DNA of 64,000 bases from CAWINX01 sp963702055. GTDB taxonomy: Bacteria > Actinomycetota > Thermoleophilia > Solirubrobacterales > 70-9. Shown in pieces: positions 35,759 to 42,795 of this stretch; positions within the stretch are counted from its first letter, which is position 1; every line of letters begins with the position of its first letter. Position numbers and translations under genes: made by a program. Where the stretch lies: the NCBI GenBank assembly GCA_963702055.1, contig OY969702.1, positions 1,178,001 to 1,242,000 of the forward strand, written 5' to 3'. The notes beneath the pieces were generated by a model, which was not told the DNA's origin, did not search any database, and saw only the letters and a list, made by a program, of their open reading frames with translations.

Positions 35759-36970
35759 TTAGTAACCCGCCGGGTGGCGGGCTATGAATCCGGCCGGGGA
35801 GTCGACCGGCGAGGAGTGCCAGCGCGGGCCGGGGCCGCCGACCGTGTCGAAGGCGAGGCCGGCGATGATCATCCAGGCGTGGCCCGCGTTGGCGTAGACG
35901 GTGATCCAGCGACCAGGGCCGGGCACACCCCAGGTCTCAAGGCCGGTCGAGTCGAGCGGGCTGGAGAGGAAGCCGCCGCCGTGCAAGGCGAAGCTGACCG
36001 AGCCGGAGCAGTCATAGCCCGAGGAGCTGAACGAGCCGTGCCCGCCGCCCCATATATAAGGAGTCGTGGCGATCGAGTTGGCGGCGCTGATCGCGGCGCG
36101 CACCGCCGCCGGGGCGCTGGCCGGCGCGCTGGCCTGGCTCGCCGAGATGTACTGGGCGGTCTGGCCCGGAGTCAGCGGGGCCGGAGCGCCGGTGGGGACC
36201 GGCGTGCCCGAACTCGCCATCTGCGAGGAGATCGCCGCGAGGTTGTCGCCCAGCGCCTGGGCGCGGCTCTCGAGCGCGTCGAGCGCCTTGCGCCGCTGCG
36301 CCTGCGCCGCCTTCAGGTCGGCGAAGCGGGCCTCGGCCTGGGCGCGCGCCGCCGCCGCCTGACGCTCCTCCGTGGCGATCGCGTCGCGCGCCTTCTGGAT
36401 CCGGGCACGGGCCGCTGCCAGGCGCCGTACCGCGCTCTGCACCTGGTTGCGCAGCTCCTTGACCCGACCGATCACCGAGTTGTCGTAGTCCTGGATCCGG
36501 TTCAGGTACTCGGTCTGCGTCGCCAGGTCCGACCAGCTGGTCGAGTCGAGAATCGCGTTGACGACGTCGGGGTTGCCCGACTCATAGATCGCGACCAGCC
36601 GACCGCGCAACACCGCGAGCGCCCGCTGCAGCTGTGCCCGCACCACCTCGAGGTGGCGGCGCTCCTTGGCCAGCGCCGCCGCCGCCACCTTCAGCTGGGC
36701 CTGCTTGGCGGCCAGCTGATCCGCCAGCGCCGCCTGGCGCTGGCGCAGCGCCGAGACCTCGCCGATCATCGAGTCGATCGCGGTGTTCTGCTCGGCGATC
36801 GTCGCCGACAGCGAGCGGCTGCTGCTCTGCACGTGGGCGAGCTTGCCCTCGGTGGCGTGGAGCTGGGCCTGCAGGTCCTTGGCGAGCGCGCTGGAGCCGC
36901 CCACGCAGAGGACGGCAAAGAAGAGCACCCCGGCCAGCAGCACCCTCGGGTCTCGAGAGGGGCGATGCAT
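35759..36970 (-). CDS. Secreted coiled-coil NlpC/P60-type peptidoglycan hydrolase
   Basis: A 403-aa protein. Residues 1-30 form a signal peptide ('VLLAGVLFFAVLCVGGSSAL' then AK). Residues 31-250 are long coiled coils rich in Ala, Gln, Arg and Glu, as in RipA/PcsB-type proteins. The C-terminal domain has the NlpC/P60-like cysteine in 'GYDCSGSVSFALHGGG' and a His in 'ANAGHAWMII', with 'PYIWGGGHGS' just before the Cys. It probably cleaves stem peptides during division or wall turnover. The family's third polar residue was not identified with certainty. Confidence 0.82.
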   Translation of the reverse strand: MHRPSRDPRVLLAGVLFFAVLCVGGSSALAKDLQAQLHATEGKLAHVQSSSRSLSATIAEQNTAIDSMIGEVSALRQRQAALADQLAAKQAQLKVAAAALAKERRHLEVVRAQLQRALAVLRGRLVAIYESGNPDVVNAILDSTSWSDLATQTEYLNRIQDYDNSVIGRVKELRNQVQSAVRRLAAARARIQKARDAIATEERQAAAARAQAEARFADLKAAQAQRRKALDALESRAQALGDNLAAISSQMASSGTPVPTGAPAPLTPGQTAQYISASQASAPASAPAAVRAAISAANSIATTPYIWGGGHGSFSSSGYDCSGSVSFALHGGGFLSSPLDSTGLETWGVPGPGRWITVYANAGHAWMIIAGLAFDTVGGPGPRWHSSPVDSPAGFIARHPAGY

Positions 36971-37107
36971 GAGCGGGCCAGGCTAGCGAAATCGCCGCCT
37001 AAATGTTAGGAGTTGCTAATAACTTGCAAGTTCGGTTGCAAAATCCCCCGCTCGGGAGGAGAAACCGCCGGCACGCCGACCCCTCCGGCGACTAGGGTCG
37101 GCGCCCC

Positions 37108-37785
37108 GTGATCAACGTCCTCGTCCTCGCCGTCGCCTCGGCGATCTCGCCGAGCATCCTCGCCGTGGTGATCGTCGTCCTTAACCGGCCCAACCCGCGC
37201 CGCCTGCTCGTCGCCTACCTGCTCGGTGGCCTGCTGACCAGCCTCACCGTCGGCGTCGCGGTCGTCACCTCGCTCAACGGGCTCGACGTCGTCTCCGGCT
37301 CCAGCCCGATCGCCGACCCGATCGTCAACTTCACGGTCGGGGCGCTGGCGCTGATCGTCGCCTACGCGCTGGCGACCGACCGCGACGCGCCCTTCGAGGA
37401 GCACCGCCGGGAGAAGCGCGCCGAGCGCCCCACCCGCGACCCCTGGTCGGAGCGGGTGCTCCACCGCGGCACCGTGCCGGTCGCCTTCGCGGTCGGCATC
37501 GCGCTCAGCCTTCCCGGCGCCTTCTACCTGGTCGCGCTGAAGGACATCGCGCAGGGACAGGACGGCTTCGGCGCCCAGGCCTTCGCGATCGTCGTCTTCA
37601 ACCTGATCATGTTCGTGCTCGTCGAGGTGCCGCTGCTCGGCTACTCCTTCGCCCCCGAGGCGACGACCGTCAAGGTGAAGCGGCTCAACTCATGGATGGC
37701 GCGCCACGCGCGTCAGATAGTGATCGCGGTCGCAACCGTGATCGGGCTCTATCTGATCGCGCGTGGCGTTATCGCCGTCCTCTGA
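37108..37785 (+). CDS. GAP-family (Sap/LysE-like) membrane transporter
   Basis: A 225-aa protein with six hydrophobic segments and GTG start. 'ISPSILAVVIVVLNRPNPRR' with LLVAYLLGGLL is the first-helix signature of the GAP/Sap family, related to the LysE superfamily; mycobacterial Sap helps move glycopeptidolipids or sulfolipids. The hydrophilic loop in the middle ('EEHRREKRAERPTRDP') is cytosolic. 'GIALSLPGAFYLVALKDIAQ' opens the second half. Substrate unknown. Its 3' end is 6 bp from the convergent SHOCT gene. Confidence 0.8.
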   Translation: MINVLVLAVASAISPSILAVVIVVLNRPNPRRLLVAYLLGGLLTSLTVGVAVVTSLNGLDVVSGSSPIADPIVNFTVGALALIVAYALATDRDAPFEEHRREKRAERPTRDPWSERVLHRGTVPVAFAVGIALSLPGAFYLVALKDIAQGQDGFGAQAFAIVVFNLIMFVLVEVPLLGYSFAPEATTVKVKRLNSWMARHARQIVIAVATVIGLYLIARGVIAVL

Positions 37786-37791
37786 GCCCTT

Positions 37792-38181
37792 CTAGGCCAG
37801 CAGCTTGGCCTTGGCCGCGTCGAACTCCTCGCTGGAGATCGCGCCCTTTTCCTTCAGGTCGTGCAGTTTGGCCAGCTCGTCCGCCGAGGACGTGTGCGCC
37901 GTCTGGCGTATGTAGGCGTCCATGTGGTGCCTGGCCTCTGCCTGGGCTTTGATCGTCCGGTCGCGCATCCCGCTGCCGCGCGCGATCAGATAGATCAACG
38001 CCGTCAGGAACGGGATGAAGACCAGGAAGAGCACCCAGACTGCCTTCCACCAGCCGGACAGCTCGTGGTCGCGGAAGAGGTCGTTGAGGATCACGATCAG
38101 GATCCAGATCCAGATCACGAAGAAGAAGATCTCGAGTGCGAGCAGAAGCGCGTCACCCAGAGAGAAGTCGGCGAGAGGCAA
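37792..38181 (-). CDS. PLDc_N + SHOCT domain membrane protein
   Basis: A 129-aa protein. Two helices ('LLLALEIFFFVIWIWILIVI' and 'AVWVLFLVFIPFLTALIYLI') around 'FRDHELSGWWK' form the PLDc_N-like module. The C-terminal 30 residues 'ADELAKLHDLKEKGAISSEE' then FDAAKAKLL are a SHOCT motif, thought to mediate oligomer or peptide interactions. Such proteins are common and uncharacterised in actinobacteria. Confidence 0.85.
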   Translation of the reverse strand: MPLADFSLGDALLLALEIFFFVIWIWILIVILNDLFRDHELSGWWKAVWVLFLVFIPFLTALIYLIARGSGMRDRTIKAQAEARHHMDAYIRQTAHTSSADELAKLHDLKEKGAISSEEFDAAKAKLLA

Positions 38182-38285
38182 TGGACGTCCTTTCAGTTGG
38201 AGCGAGGCGGCCGAATGCCGCCGTCACTGCTTCCGCACGCTAACCGGCGCCCCTGCCTGACACATCCGTAATTTTCGCGGTCCGC

Positions 38286-39026
38286 TCAGTCCGCGAGGCG
38301 CGCGGCGAAGAGGACCGCGGCGACCGAGGTCGCGAGGTTGAGGCTGGAGACGCCCTCCTTCATCGGGATGCGCAGGCGGGCGTCGGCGCGGGAGAGGAGT
38401 TCGGGGCTGAGGCCGTGGCGCTCGGCGCCGAAGGCGAGGACGGCGCGGGGCGGCAGCTCGTCGGAGCGGAGCGGGTCGCCGTCGGGGTCGAGGGCGATCA
38501 GCGGGCGGTCACTCGCCGGCGGCGCCTCCACCGCGGCGACGGGGAGGGCGAAGTGCAGGCCGGCGGCGCCCCGCACCGCGTCGGGGTGCCAGGGGTCGTT
38601 GCGGCCGGTGGTCAGAACCGCCCCCGCGTCGGCCGCCGCCGCTACCCGCACGCAGGCGCCCATGTTGCCCATGCTGCGCGGCTCCTCGAGCAGGACGATC
38701 GGCGCGGGACGTTCATCCGCCATGGTCGCCGCCACGTCGACCGGCGGTCGACGGGCGATCGCGACGACCCCGGTGCGCGGCGCTCGCGGCGCCAGTTCCT
38801 CGAGCGTCGCGGCATCGACCGGCCTCAGTCGCTTCCCCAGCGTGCCCGTCAGGTCGGGTGCCAGCTCGCCCGCCAACGCCTCCACCGCGTCGACCTCCAC
38901 CGCGACCGCCTCGATCACCTCCGCCCCAAAGCGCAGCGCGTGCTTGAGCGCGTGGAAACCCTCCAGGACCACCAACCCGGAATCGCGCCGGGCAGCCTGA
39001 AAGCGGAGAACGAGCGGGTCGTTCAC
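38286..39026 (-). CDS. SpoU/TrmH-family RNA 2'-O-methyltransferase
   Basis: A 246-aa SPOUT enzyme. The N-terminal part ('RRDSGLVVLEGFHALKHALR') is the RNA-binding L30e-like SpoU_sub domain. The knot domain has motif 1 'EEPRSMGNMGACVRVAAAAD', motif 2 'VLAFGAERHGLSPELLSRAD' and motif 3 'IPMKEGVSSLNLATSVAAVL'. It transfers methyl from SAM to a ribose of rRNA or tRNA; the target is not predictable. In motif 3 the usual G-x-x-x-S-L-N-V-S is S-L-N-L-A. Confidence 0.88.
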   Translation of the reverse strand: MNDPLVLRFQAARRDSGLVVLEGFHALKHALRFGAEVIEAVAVEVDAVEALAGELAPDLTGTLGKRLRPVDAATLEELAPRAPRTGVVAIARRPPVDVAATMADERPAPIVLLEEPRSMGNMGACVRVAAAADAGAVLTTGRNDPWHPDAVRGAAGLHFALPVAAVEAPPASDRPLIALDPDGDPLRSDELPPRAVLAFGAERHGLSPELLSRADARLRIPMKEGVSSLNLATSVAAVLFAARLAD

Positions 39027-39049
39027 CGCTCCATCATGCCCTGAACCCG

Positions 39050-39096
39050 TTCCGCTGTTCCTTTACCCGGCCATACCCGGCTAAAGCACAGCGGAA
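39050..39096. repeat. 47-bp palindrome, copy 7
   Basis: Arms TTCCGCTGTTCCTTT and AAAGCACAGCGGAA-type, the right arm with one substitution. Complementarity extends four bases outward on each side (CCCG / CGGG, 39046-39100). It lies in the divergent trmH-like/tetR gap, the last copy in the window. Confidence 0.85.
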
Positions 39097-39133
39097 CGGG
39101 GAGGGACGGAACCGCTGCGTACCCAAATCGGCG

Positions 39134-39150
39134 CCGAATTATTAATTCGG
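39134..39150. promoter_or_regulatory. Candidate TetR operator 1
   Basis: CCGAATT-ATT-AATTCGG, a perfect 7-bp-arm palindrome of 17 bp, 83 bp before the first tetR start. Its AT-rich core stands out in this GC-rich DNA. Confidence 0.45.
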
Positions 39151-39176
39151 TACTGGATCGTCCACGGACAGCCCGC

Positions 39177-39200
39177 CAGGTGTACAATCGCGTTTACCTG
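39177..39200. promoter_or_regulatory. Candidate TetR operator 2
   Basis: CAGGTGTACA and TGTTTACCTG-like halves: the 24-bp segment reads CAGGTGTAC-N6-GTTTACCTG, an imperfect inverted repeat with two mismatches, ending 32 bp before the first tetR start codon. Overlap with the core promoter would suit autorepression. Confidence 0.4.
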
Positions 39201-39232
39201 AAACAGAGTTGTCTGCAATCAGGAGGAGTCAG

Positions 39233-39961
39233 ATGCCCGCTTCGACCAACGGCAACAAGGCTACCGCGCCGAACACCGACCTCGGAATGCTGATCGTCAA
39301 GGAGCGGCTGCCGGCCGGCCGCGAGGCCCTCGCCGAGCCGCTCGTCGCCCGCTCCCAGCGCGAGCGCATCCTCGTCGCGATGGCGCAGAGCTGCGCGACG
39401 AAAGGCTACGTCGCCACCACGATCACCGACATCTGCGAGCCCGCCGGCGTCTCCCGCGCCACCTTCTACGAGCTGTTCAAGGACAAGGAGGCCTGCTTCC
39501 ACGCCGCGATGGAGGTCGCCCTCGCCGACGCGATGGGGACGATCGTCGAGGTCTACTCCCCCGACAAGCCCTGGGCGACGATGGTCCGCGACGCGGTTCG
39601 CGCCTTCCTCGGGCTGCTCGCCGAGCGCCCCGCCTTCGCCCGCATGGCGCTGGTCGAGGCGCCCTCCTCCGGCGACCGCGCCTTCGAGCTCTACGCCTCC
39701 GGCAAGCGGGTCCTGCTCGCCCTGCTCGACAAGGGCCGCGACGACCCGCTCGAGGACGAGAGCATCCCCTCCAGCGCCGGCCGCGCCGCGATCTCCGCCG
39801 CCGAGTCGCTGATCGTCGGCCAGATCCTCGCCGGCAACACCGAGCGCCTGCCCGAGCTGCTGCCGGACATCGTCTACATCACGGTCGTCCCCTACCTCGG
39901 CCAGGAGGAGGCCCTGCGCCAGTCGCGCGAGGCCGAGAAGATGGTGCGCCCGGAGGGGTAG
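39233..39961 (+). CDS. TetR-family regulator 1
   Basis: A 242-aa regulator. ATG 39233 follows AGGAGGAGTCAG, an excellent ribosome binding site. After a 35-residue polar N-terminal extension come helices 1-4 with the HTH 'YVATTITDICEPAGVSRATF' and YELFKDKEACF. The ligand domain ends with 'ERLPELLPDIVYITVVPYLG', a block echoed in the other three TetR proteins nearby, so the four are paralogues. Likely autorepressor; ligand unknown. Confidence 0.88.
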   Translation: MPASTNGNKATAPNTDLGMLIVKERLPAGREALAEPLVARSQRERILVAMAQSCATKGYVATTITDICEPAGVSRATFYELFKDKEACFHAAMEVALADAMGTIVEVYSPDKPWATMVRDAVRAFLGLLAERPAFARMALVEAPSSGDRAFELYASGKRVLLALLDKGRDDPLEDESIPSSAGRAAISAAESLIVGQILAGNTERLPELLPDIVYITVVPYLGQEEALRQSREAEKMVRPEG

Positions 39962-39966
39962 GCCAG

Positions 39967-40653
39967 ATGGCGCGGGGGGGTAAACGGCCCAGGGAGGTCG
40001 ACGCGCGGTGGCGTCCCCCAAGCGGGCGCCACCGCCTGCCGAAAGAGGTCGTCGCCCAGTCTCAGCGGGCGCGGATCCTGGAGGCGATGATTCGCGCCGT
40101 CGCCGCCAAGGGCTACGCCGCGACGACGATCGCCGACGTGACCAAGGCGGCCGGCGTCTCGCGCACCACCTTCTACGAGATGTTCGAGGACAAGGAGGCC
40201 TGCTTCCTCGCCGCCTACGACGACATGGTCGACCGGCTGATCCGCCGCGTCATCGCCGCCTACGAGCGCCAGGACAGCCCCTGGCCCCAGCGCGCCCGCA
40301 CCGGCCTCGCGGCGCTGCTGGAGGCGCTGGCGGCCGAGCCCGACCTGGCCCGCCTCGCCTTCGTCGACGTCGGCTCCGCCGGGCCGGCGGCGCAGCGCCG
40401 CTACCGGGCCGCCGTGCAGCGCTTCGCGCCGCTCTTCGACGAGGGGCGCGACTTCGCCCCCGGCGGCCGCTCCCTCCCCCCCAACACCTCGCGGATGGCG
40501 ATCGGCGGCGTCACCGGCCTGATCGCCGACGAGCTGGTCGCGGGACGAGGAAAACAGCTTCCGGACTTGCTTTCTGACGCGCTTTTTGCCACGCTGACTC
40601 CATACGTCGGCCCGTTAGCGGCAGCCAGGGAGGTGGGCGAGACGACTAAATAA
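39967..40653 (+). CDS. TetR-family regulator 2
   Basis: A 228-aa paralogue starting 5 bp after TetR 1. It has an Arg/Lys-rich start, 'GRHRLPKEVVAQSQRARILE' as lead-in, and HTH 'YAATTIADVTKAAGVSRTTF' with YEMFEDKEACF. The C-terminal block 'KQLPDLLSDALFATLTPYVG' is again present. The lead-in closely matches TetR 4 (GRHRIPRDVVVDNQRQR). Cotranscribed with TetR 1. Confidence 0.88.
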   Translation: MARGGKRPREVDARWRPPSGRHRLPKEVVAQSQRARILEAMIRAVAAKGYAATTIADVTKAAGVSRTTFYEMFEDKEACFLAAYDDMVDRLIRRVIAAYERQDSPWPQRARTGLAALLEALAAEPDLARLAFVDVGSAGPAAQRRYRAAVQRFAPLFDEGRDFAPGGRSLPPNTSRMAIGGVTGLIADELVAGRGKQLPDLLSDALFATLTPYVGPLAAAREVGETTK

Positions 40654-40676
40654 ACGTCTCCGTACGCACTGCCGCT

Positions 40677-41327
40677 ATGATCCATATACCCGGAAGTTTT
40701 TCCACCTCCACAGCCTGGCCGATGGCGACCTCCGAAACCCGGCGTGATCTCCTCCTGGCGGCGATGATCCACGTGGTCGGCGCGAAGGGCTACAAGGCGA
40801 CCTCCGTCGCCGACGTGATCGAGGAGGCCGGCGTCGCCCGCGCCACCTTCTACAAATACTTCGAGGACAAGCACGAGTGCTTCCTCGCCGCCTACGACCA
40901 GGTCGTCGAGCAGGTGATGAAGCAGGTCACCGCCGACTGCGATCCCGGCCGGCCCTGGCTGCAGCGGGTCGAGACCGGCCTCGCCAACCTGGTCCAGTTC
41001 CTCGCCCTCGACCCCGAGCTGGCGCGAATGGCGGTAATCGAGGTCGCCGCGGCGGGTGGCGACGCCCGCCGGCGTCACTGGGACGCGGTCGCCAACTTCA
41101 CCAGGTACCTGGAGGACGGCCGCTCCCTCACCGACAAGGACCTGCCCGAGAGCACCTCGCTGATGTCGGCCGGCGCCGTCGCCGGCCTGATCTTCGACGA
41201 GCTGCTGGCCGGGCGCGCCGAGCAGCTGCCGGAGATGCTCCCCGACCTGCTCTTCGCAATGCTCGTCCCCTACGTGGGCCCTCACGCCGCCGCGGAAGAA
41301 ATGCGGCGCGTGGCCGCGGCGGGCTGA
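40677..41327 (+). CDS. TetR-family regulator 3
   Basis: A 216-aa paralogue, 23 bp after TetR 2. HTH region 'YKATSVADVIEEAGVARATF' with YKYFEDKHECF; C-terminal block 'EQLPEMLPDLLFAMLVPYVG'. The start is uncertain: ATG 40677 or ATG 40722 (MATSETRR), neither with a clear ribosome binding site. Third member of a tandem tetR operon. Confidence 0.87.
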   Translation: MIHIPGSFSTSTAWPMATSETRRDLLLAAMIHVVGAKGYKATSVADVIEEAGVARATFYKYFEDKHECFLAAYDQVVEQVMKQVTADCDPGRPWLQRVETGLANLVQFLALDPELARMAVIEVAAAGGDARRRHWDAVANFTRYLEDGRSLTDKDLPESTSLMSAGAVAGLIFDELLAGRAEQLPEMLPDLLFAMLVPYVGPHAAAEEMRRVAAAG

Positions 41328-41328
41328 G

Positions 41329-41721
41329 CTACCAGATCACTCGGGCCGGGTCGACCTCGCGTAGCCGTCGATCGGCGGTTACCAGCTGAGCATCGTGCTC
41401 AACCGCGGTCGCGTAGATGAGGCGGTCGACGGGATCGCCGTGGAACCCGCTGGGATCCAGCGAGCCGGCACGGAGGGCGATCGAAAAGGTGGAGGGCAAA
41501 ACCTGCACCTGATGGACGCGCAGCGCGTCGACGATCCACCTGCGGATCGAGCGATCCACAGTCACCCGTCCGCGCACGGCCAGGTAGGCAAGCTCTTGTA
41601 TGGAAGCGGTGCTGAAGGCCAGTTCGGCCTCTTTGGCCGTGATCAGGTTGCTAGCCCGCGGGCTAAGGAGATCGGGCTCCGCCGCAAGCCACATCAGGGC
41701 ATGGGTGTCGAGGACGATCAA
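41329..41721 (-). CDS. VapC-type PIN-domain toxin
   Basis: A 130-aa PIN ribonuclease. Acidic residues sit where expected: 'IVLDTHALMWL' (Asp), 'STASIQELAYLA' (Glu), 'GDPVDRLIYATAVEHDAQLV' (Asp) and 'TADRRL' (Asp). I choose TTG 41721, which gives (M)IVLDTHAL and a TTGA overlap with the antitoxin stop; an upstream ATG would add eight unusual residues. It would cleave a specific RNA, such as a tRNA, when released from its antitoxin. It ends one base after TetR 3, convergently. Confidence 0.87.
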   Translation of the reverse strand: MIVLDTHALMWLAAEPDLLSPRASNLITAKEAELAFSTASIQELAYLAVRGRVTVDRSIRRWIVDALRVHQVQVLPSTFSIALRAGSLDPSGFHGDPVDRLIYATAVEHDAQLVTADRRLREVDPARVIW

Positions 41722-41972
41722 TCGTCCTTCTCCATATCCCACGGTCCCATCGTGAAATAGATCAACTCCTCATCGGACATGTCGGTCTTCACGCTTCCCC
41801 GAAGATCGTCAACGCCCAATGGGGGCTCAACCCGGGCAACGGCGCGACCGTGCTTGGTAATGACAAGTGGCTCCCCCGTCTCGGCGACCTCGTCGAGCAG
41901 GCGCAAACAGCGGGCCTTGAACTGTGTGGCGGTGATCTCCTTTGGAATCCTCTCCATGACCATGGTCACCAT
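41718..41972 (-). CDS. Phd/YefM-family antitoxin
   Basis: An 84-aa antitoxin. 'IPKEITATQFKARCLRLLDE' followed by VAETGEPLVITKHGRAVARV is the Phd/YefM DNA-binding fold; the acidic C-terminus ('MSDEELIYFTMGPWDMEKDD') would bind the toxin. I take ATG 41972 (MVTMVMERIPKE); a longer ATG start at 42005 runs through a TATCTAGATA palindrome that more likely belongs to the operator. Such antitoxins repress their own operon. Confidence 0.85.
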   Translation of the reverse strand: MVTMVMERIPKEITATQFKARCLRLLDEVAETGEPLVITKHGRAVARVEPPLGVDDLRGSVKTDMSDEELIYFTMGPWDMEKDD

Positions 41973-42005
41973 ACCATAGTCATTATCTAGATAGGCAAGG
42001 TCCAT
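41973..42005 (-). promoter_or_regulatory. AT-rich promoter/operator of the toxin-antitoxin pair
   Basis: This short AT-rich stretch contains the perfect palindrome TATCTAGATA (41984-41993) directly before the antitoxin start. It is the expected place for autoregulation by the antitoxin-toxin complex. Confidence 0.4.
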
Positions 42006-42048
42006 GTCCTTTCAAGCTCCGGGCGCGCCAAAGTCTCCCCCTTGAGGG

Positions 42049-42765
42049 CTACGCAGCGGCCGAGGAGACGCGCGGCGCCGCCGGGGCGGGCGACTGAGGA
42101 GACGCCACCGCCTTCGCCTCCTCGGCGCCGAGGTAGGGCGCGAGGAGGTACTCGGTGAGCTGGGCCGTCAGGCTCGGCAGCAGGCCGGCGGCGCCGCTGA
42201 GCACGTGGGCGCCGACGATCGCGGCGACGTTCTCGACCAGGGTCGCCTCGGTCGCCTCGGGCAGGTCGGTCGCCTCCGGGCGCCCCTCGCGCCCTGCCCC
42301 CAGCAGCGCCGCGGCGCGCTCGGTGTCGGTGTGCTGGCGGGCGGCGATCGCCGCGCCGGCGGCGCGCGCCTCGAGCGTGAAGAGGCGGGCCGTGAAAGGC
42401 TCGGCGGCGAGGAACTCGAGCGCCGCGGCGAGCGCCGCCCGCACCCGCGCGGGCCACTCCCCCGCCCCGGCGACCGCCTCCGCTCCAGCCGCCCACAACC
42501 GCTGCGAGGCGGCGTCGTAGGCGGCCAGCAGGCAGTCCTCCTTGTCGTCGAAGAACTCGTAGAAGGTCTTCCGCGACGTGCCGGCGTTCTCGATCACGTC
42601 CTCGACCGTGGCCCGGGCGTAGCCCTGCTCGGCCAACGCCTTCGCCATCCCGGCCAGCAGCCGCTGGCGCTGGTTGTCGACGACGACGTCACGGGGGATC
42701 CGGTGCCGCCCCCGCGGAAGCTGGTCGCCCCTATCTTGAACGCTCTCGTACATGGACTCGACCAA
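42049..42765 (-). CDS. TetR-family regulator 4
   Basis: A 238-aa regulator on the opposite strand from the other three. 'RGRHRIPRDVVVDNQRQRLL', HTH 'YARATVEDVIENAGTSRKTF' with YEFFDDKEDCLLAAYD, C-terminal 'LLPSLTAQLTEYLLAPYLGA' and an Ala/Pro/Ser-rich tail. ATG 42753 (MYESV) is an alternative to 42765. Sharing the GRHR(I/L)P lead-in with TetR 2, it probably arose by duplication from the same locus. Confidence 0.87.
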   Translation of the reverse strand: MVESMYESVQDRGDQLPRGRHRIPRDVVVDNQRQRLLAGMAKALAEQGYARATVEDVIENAGTSRKTFYEFFDDKEDCLLAAYDAASQRLWAAGAEAVAGAGEWPARVRAALAAALEFLAAEPFTARLFTLEARAAGAAIAARQHTDTERAAALLGAGREGRPEATDLPEATEATLVENVAAIVGAHVLSGAAGLLPSLTAQLTEYLLAPYLGAEEAKAVASPQSPAPAAPRVSSAAA

Positions 42766-42795
42766 GAGTAGACGATCGAGTTTTTATGTCAAGCC

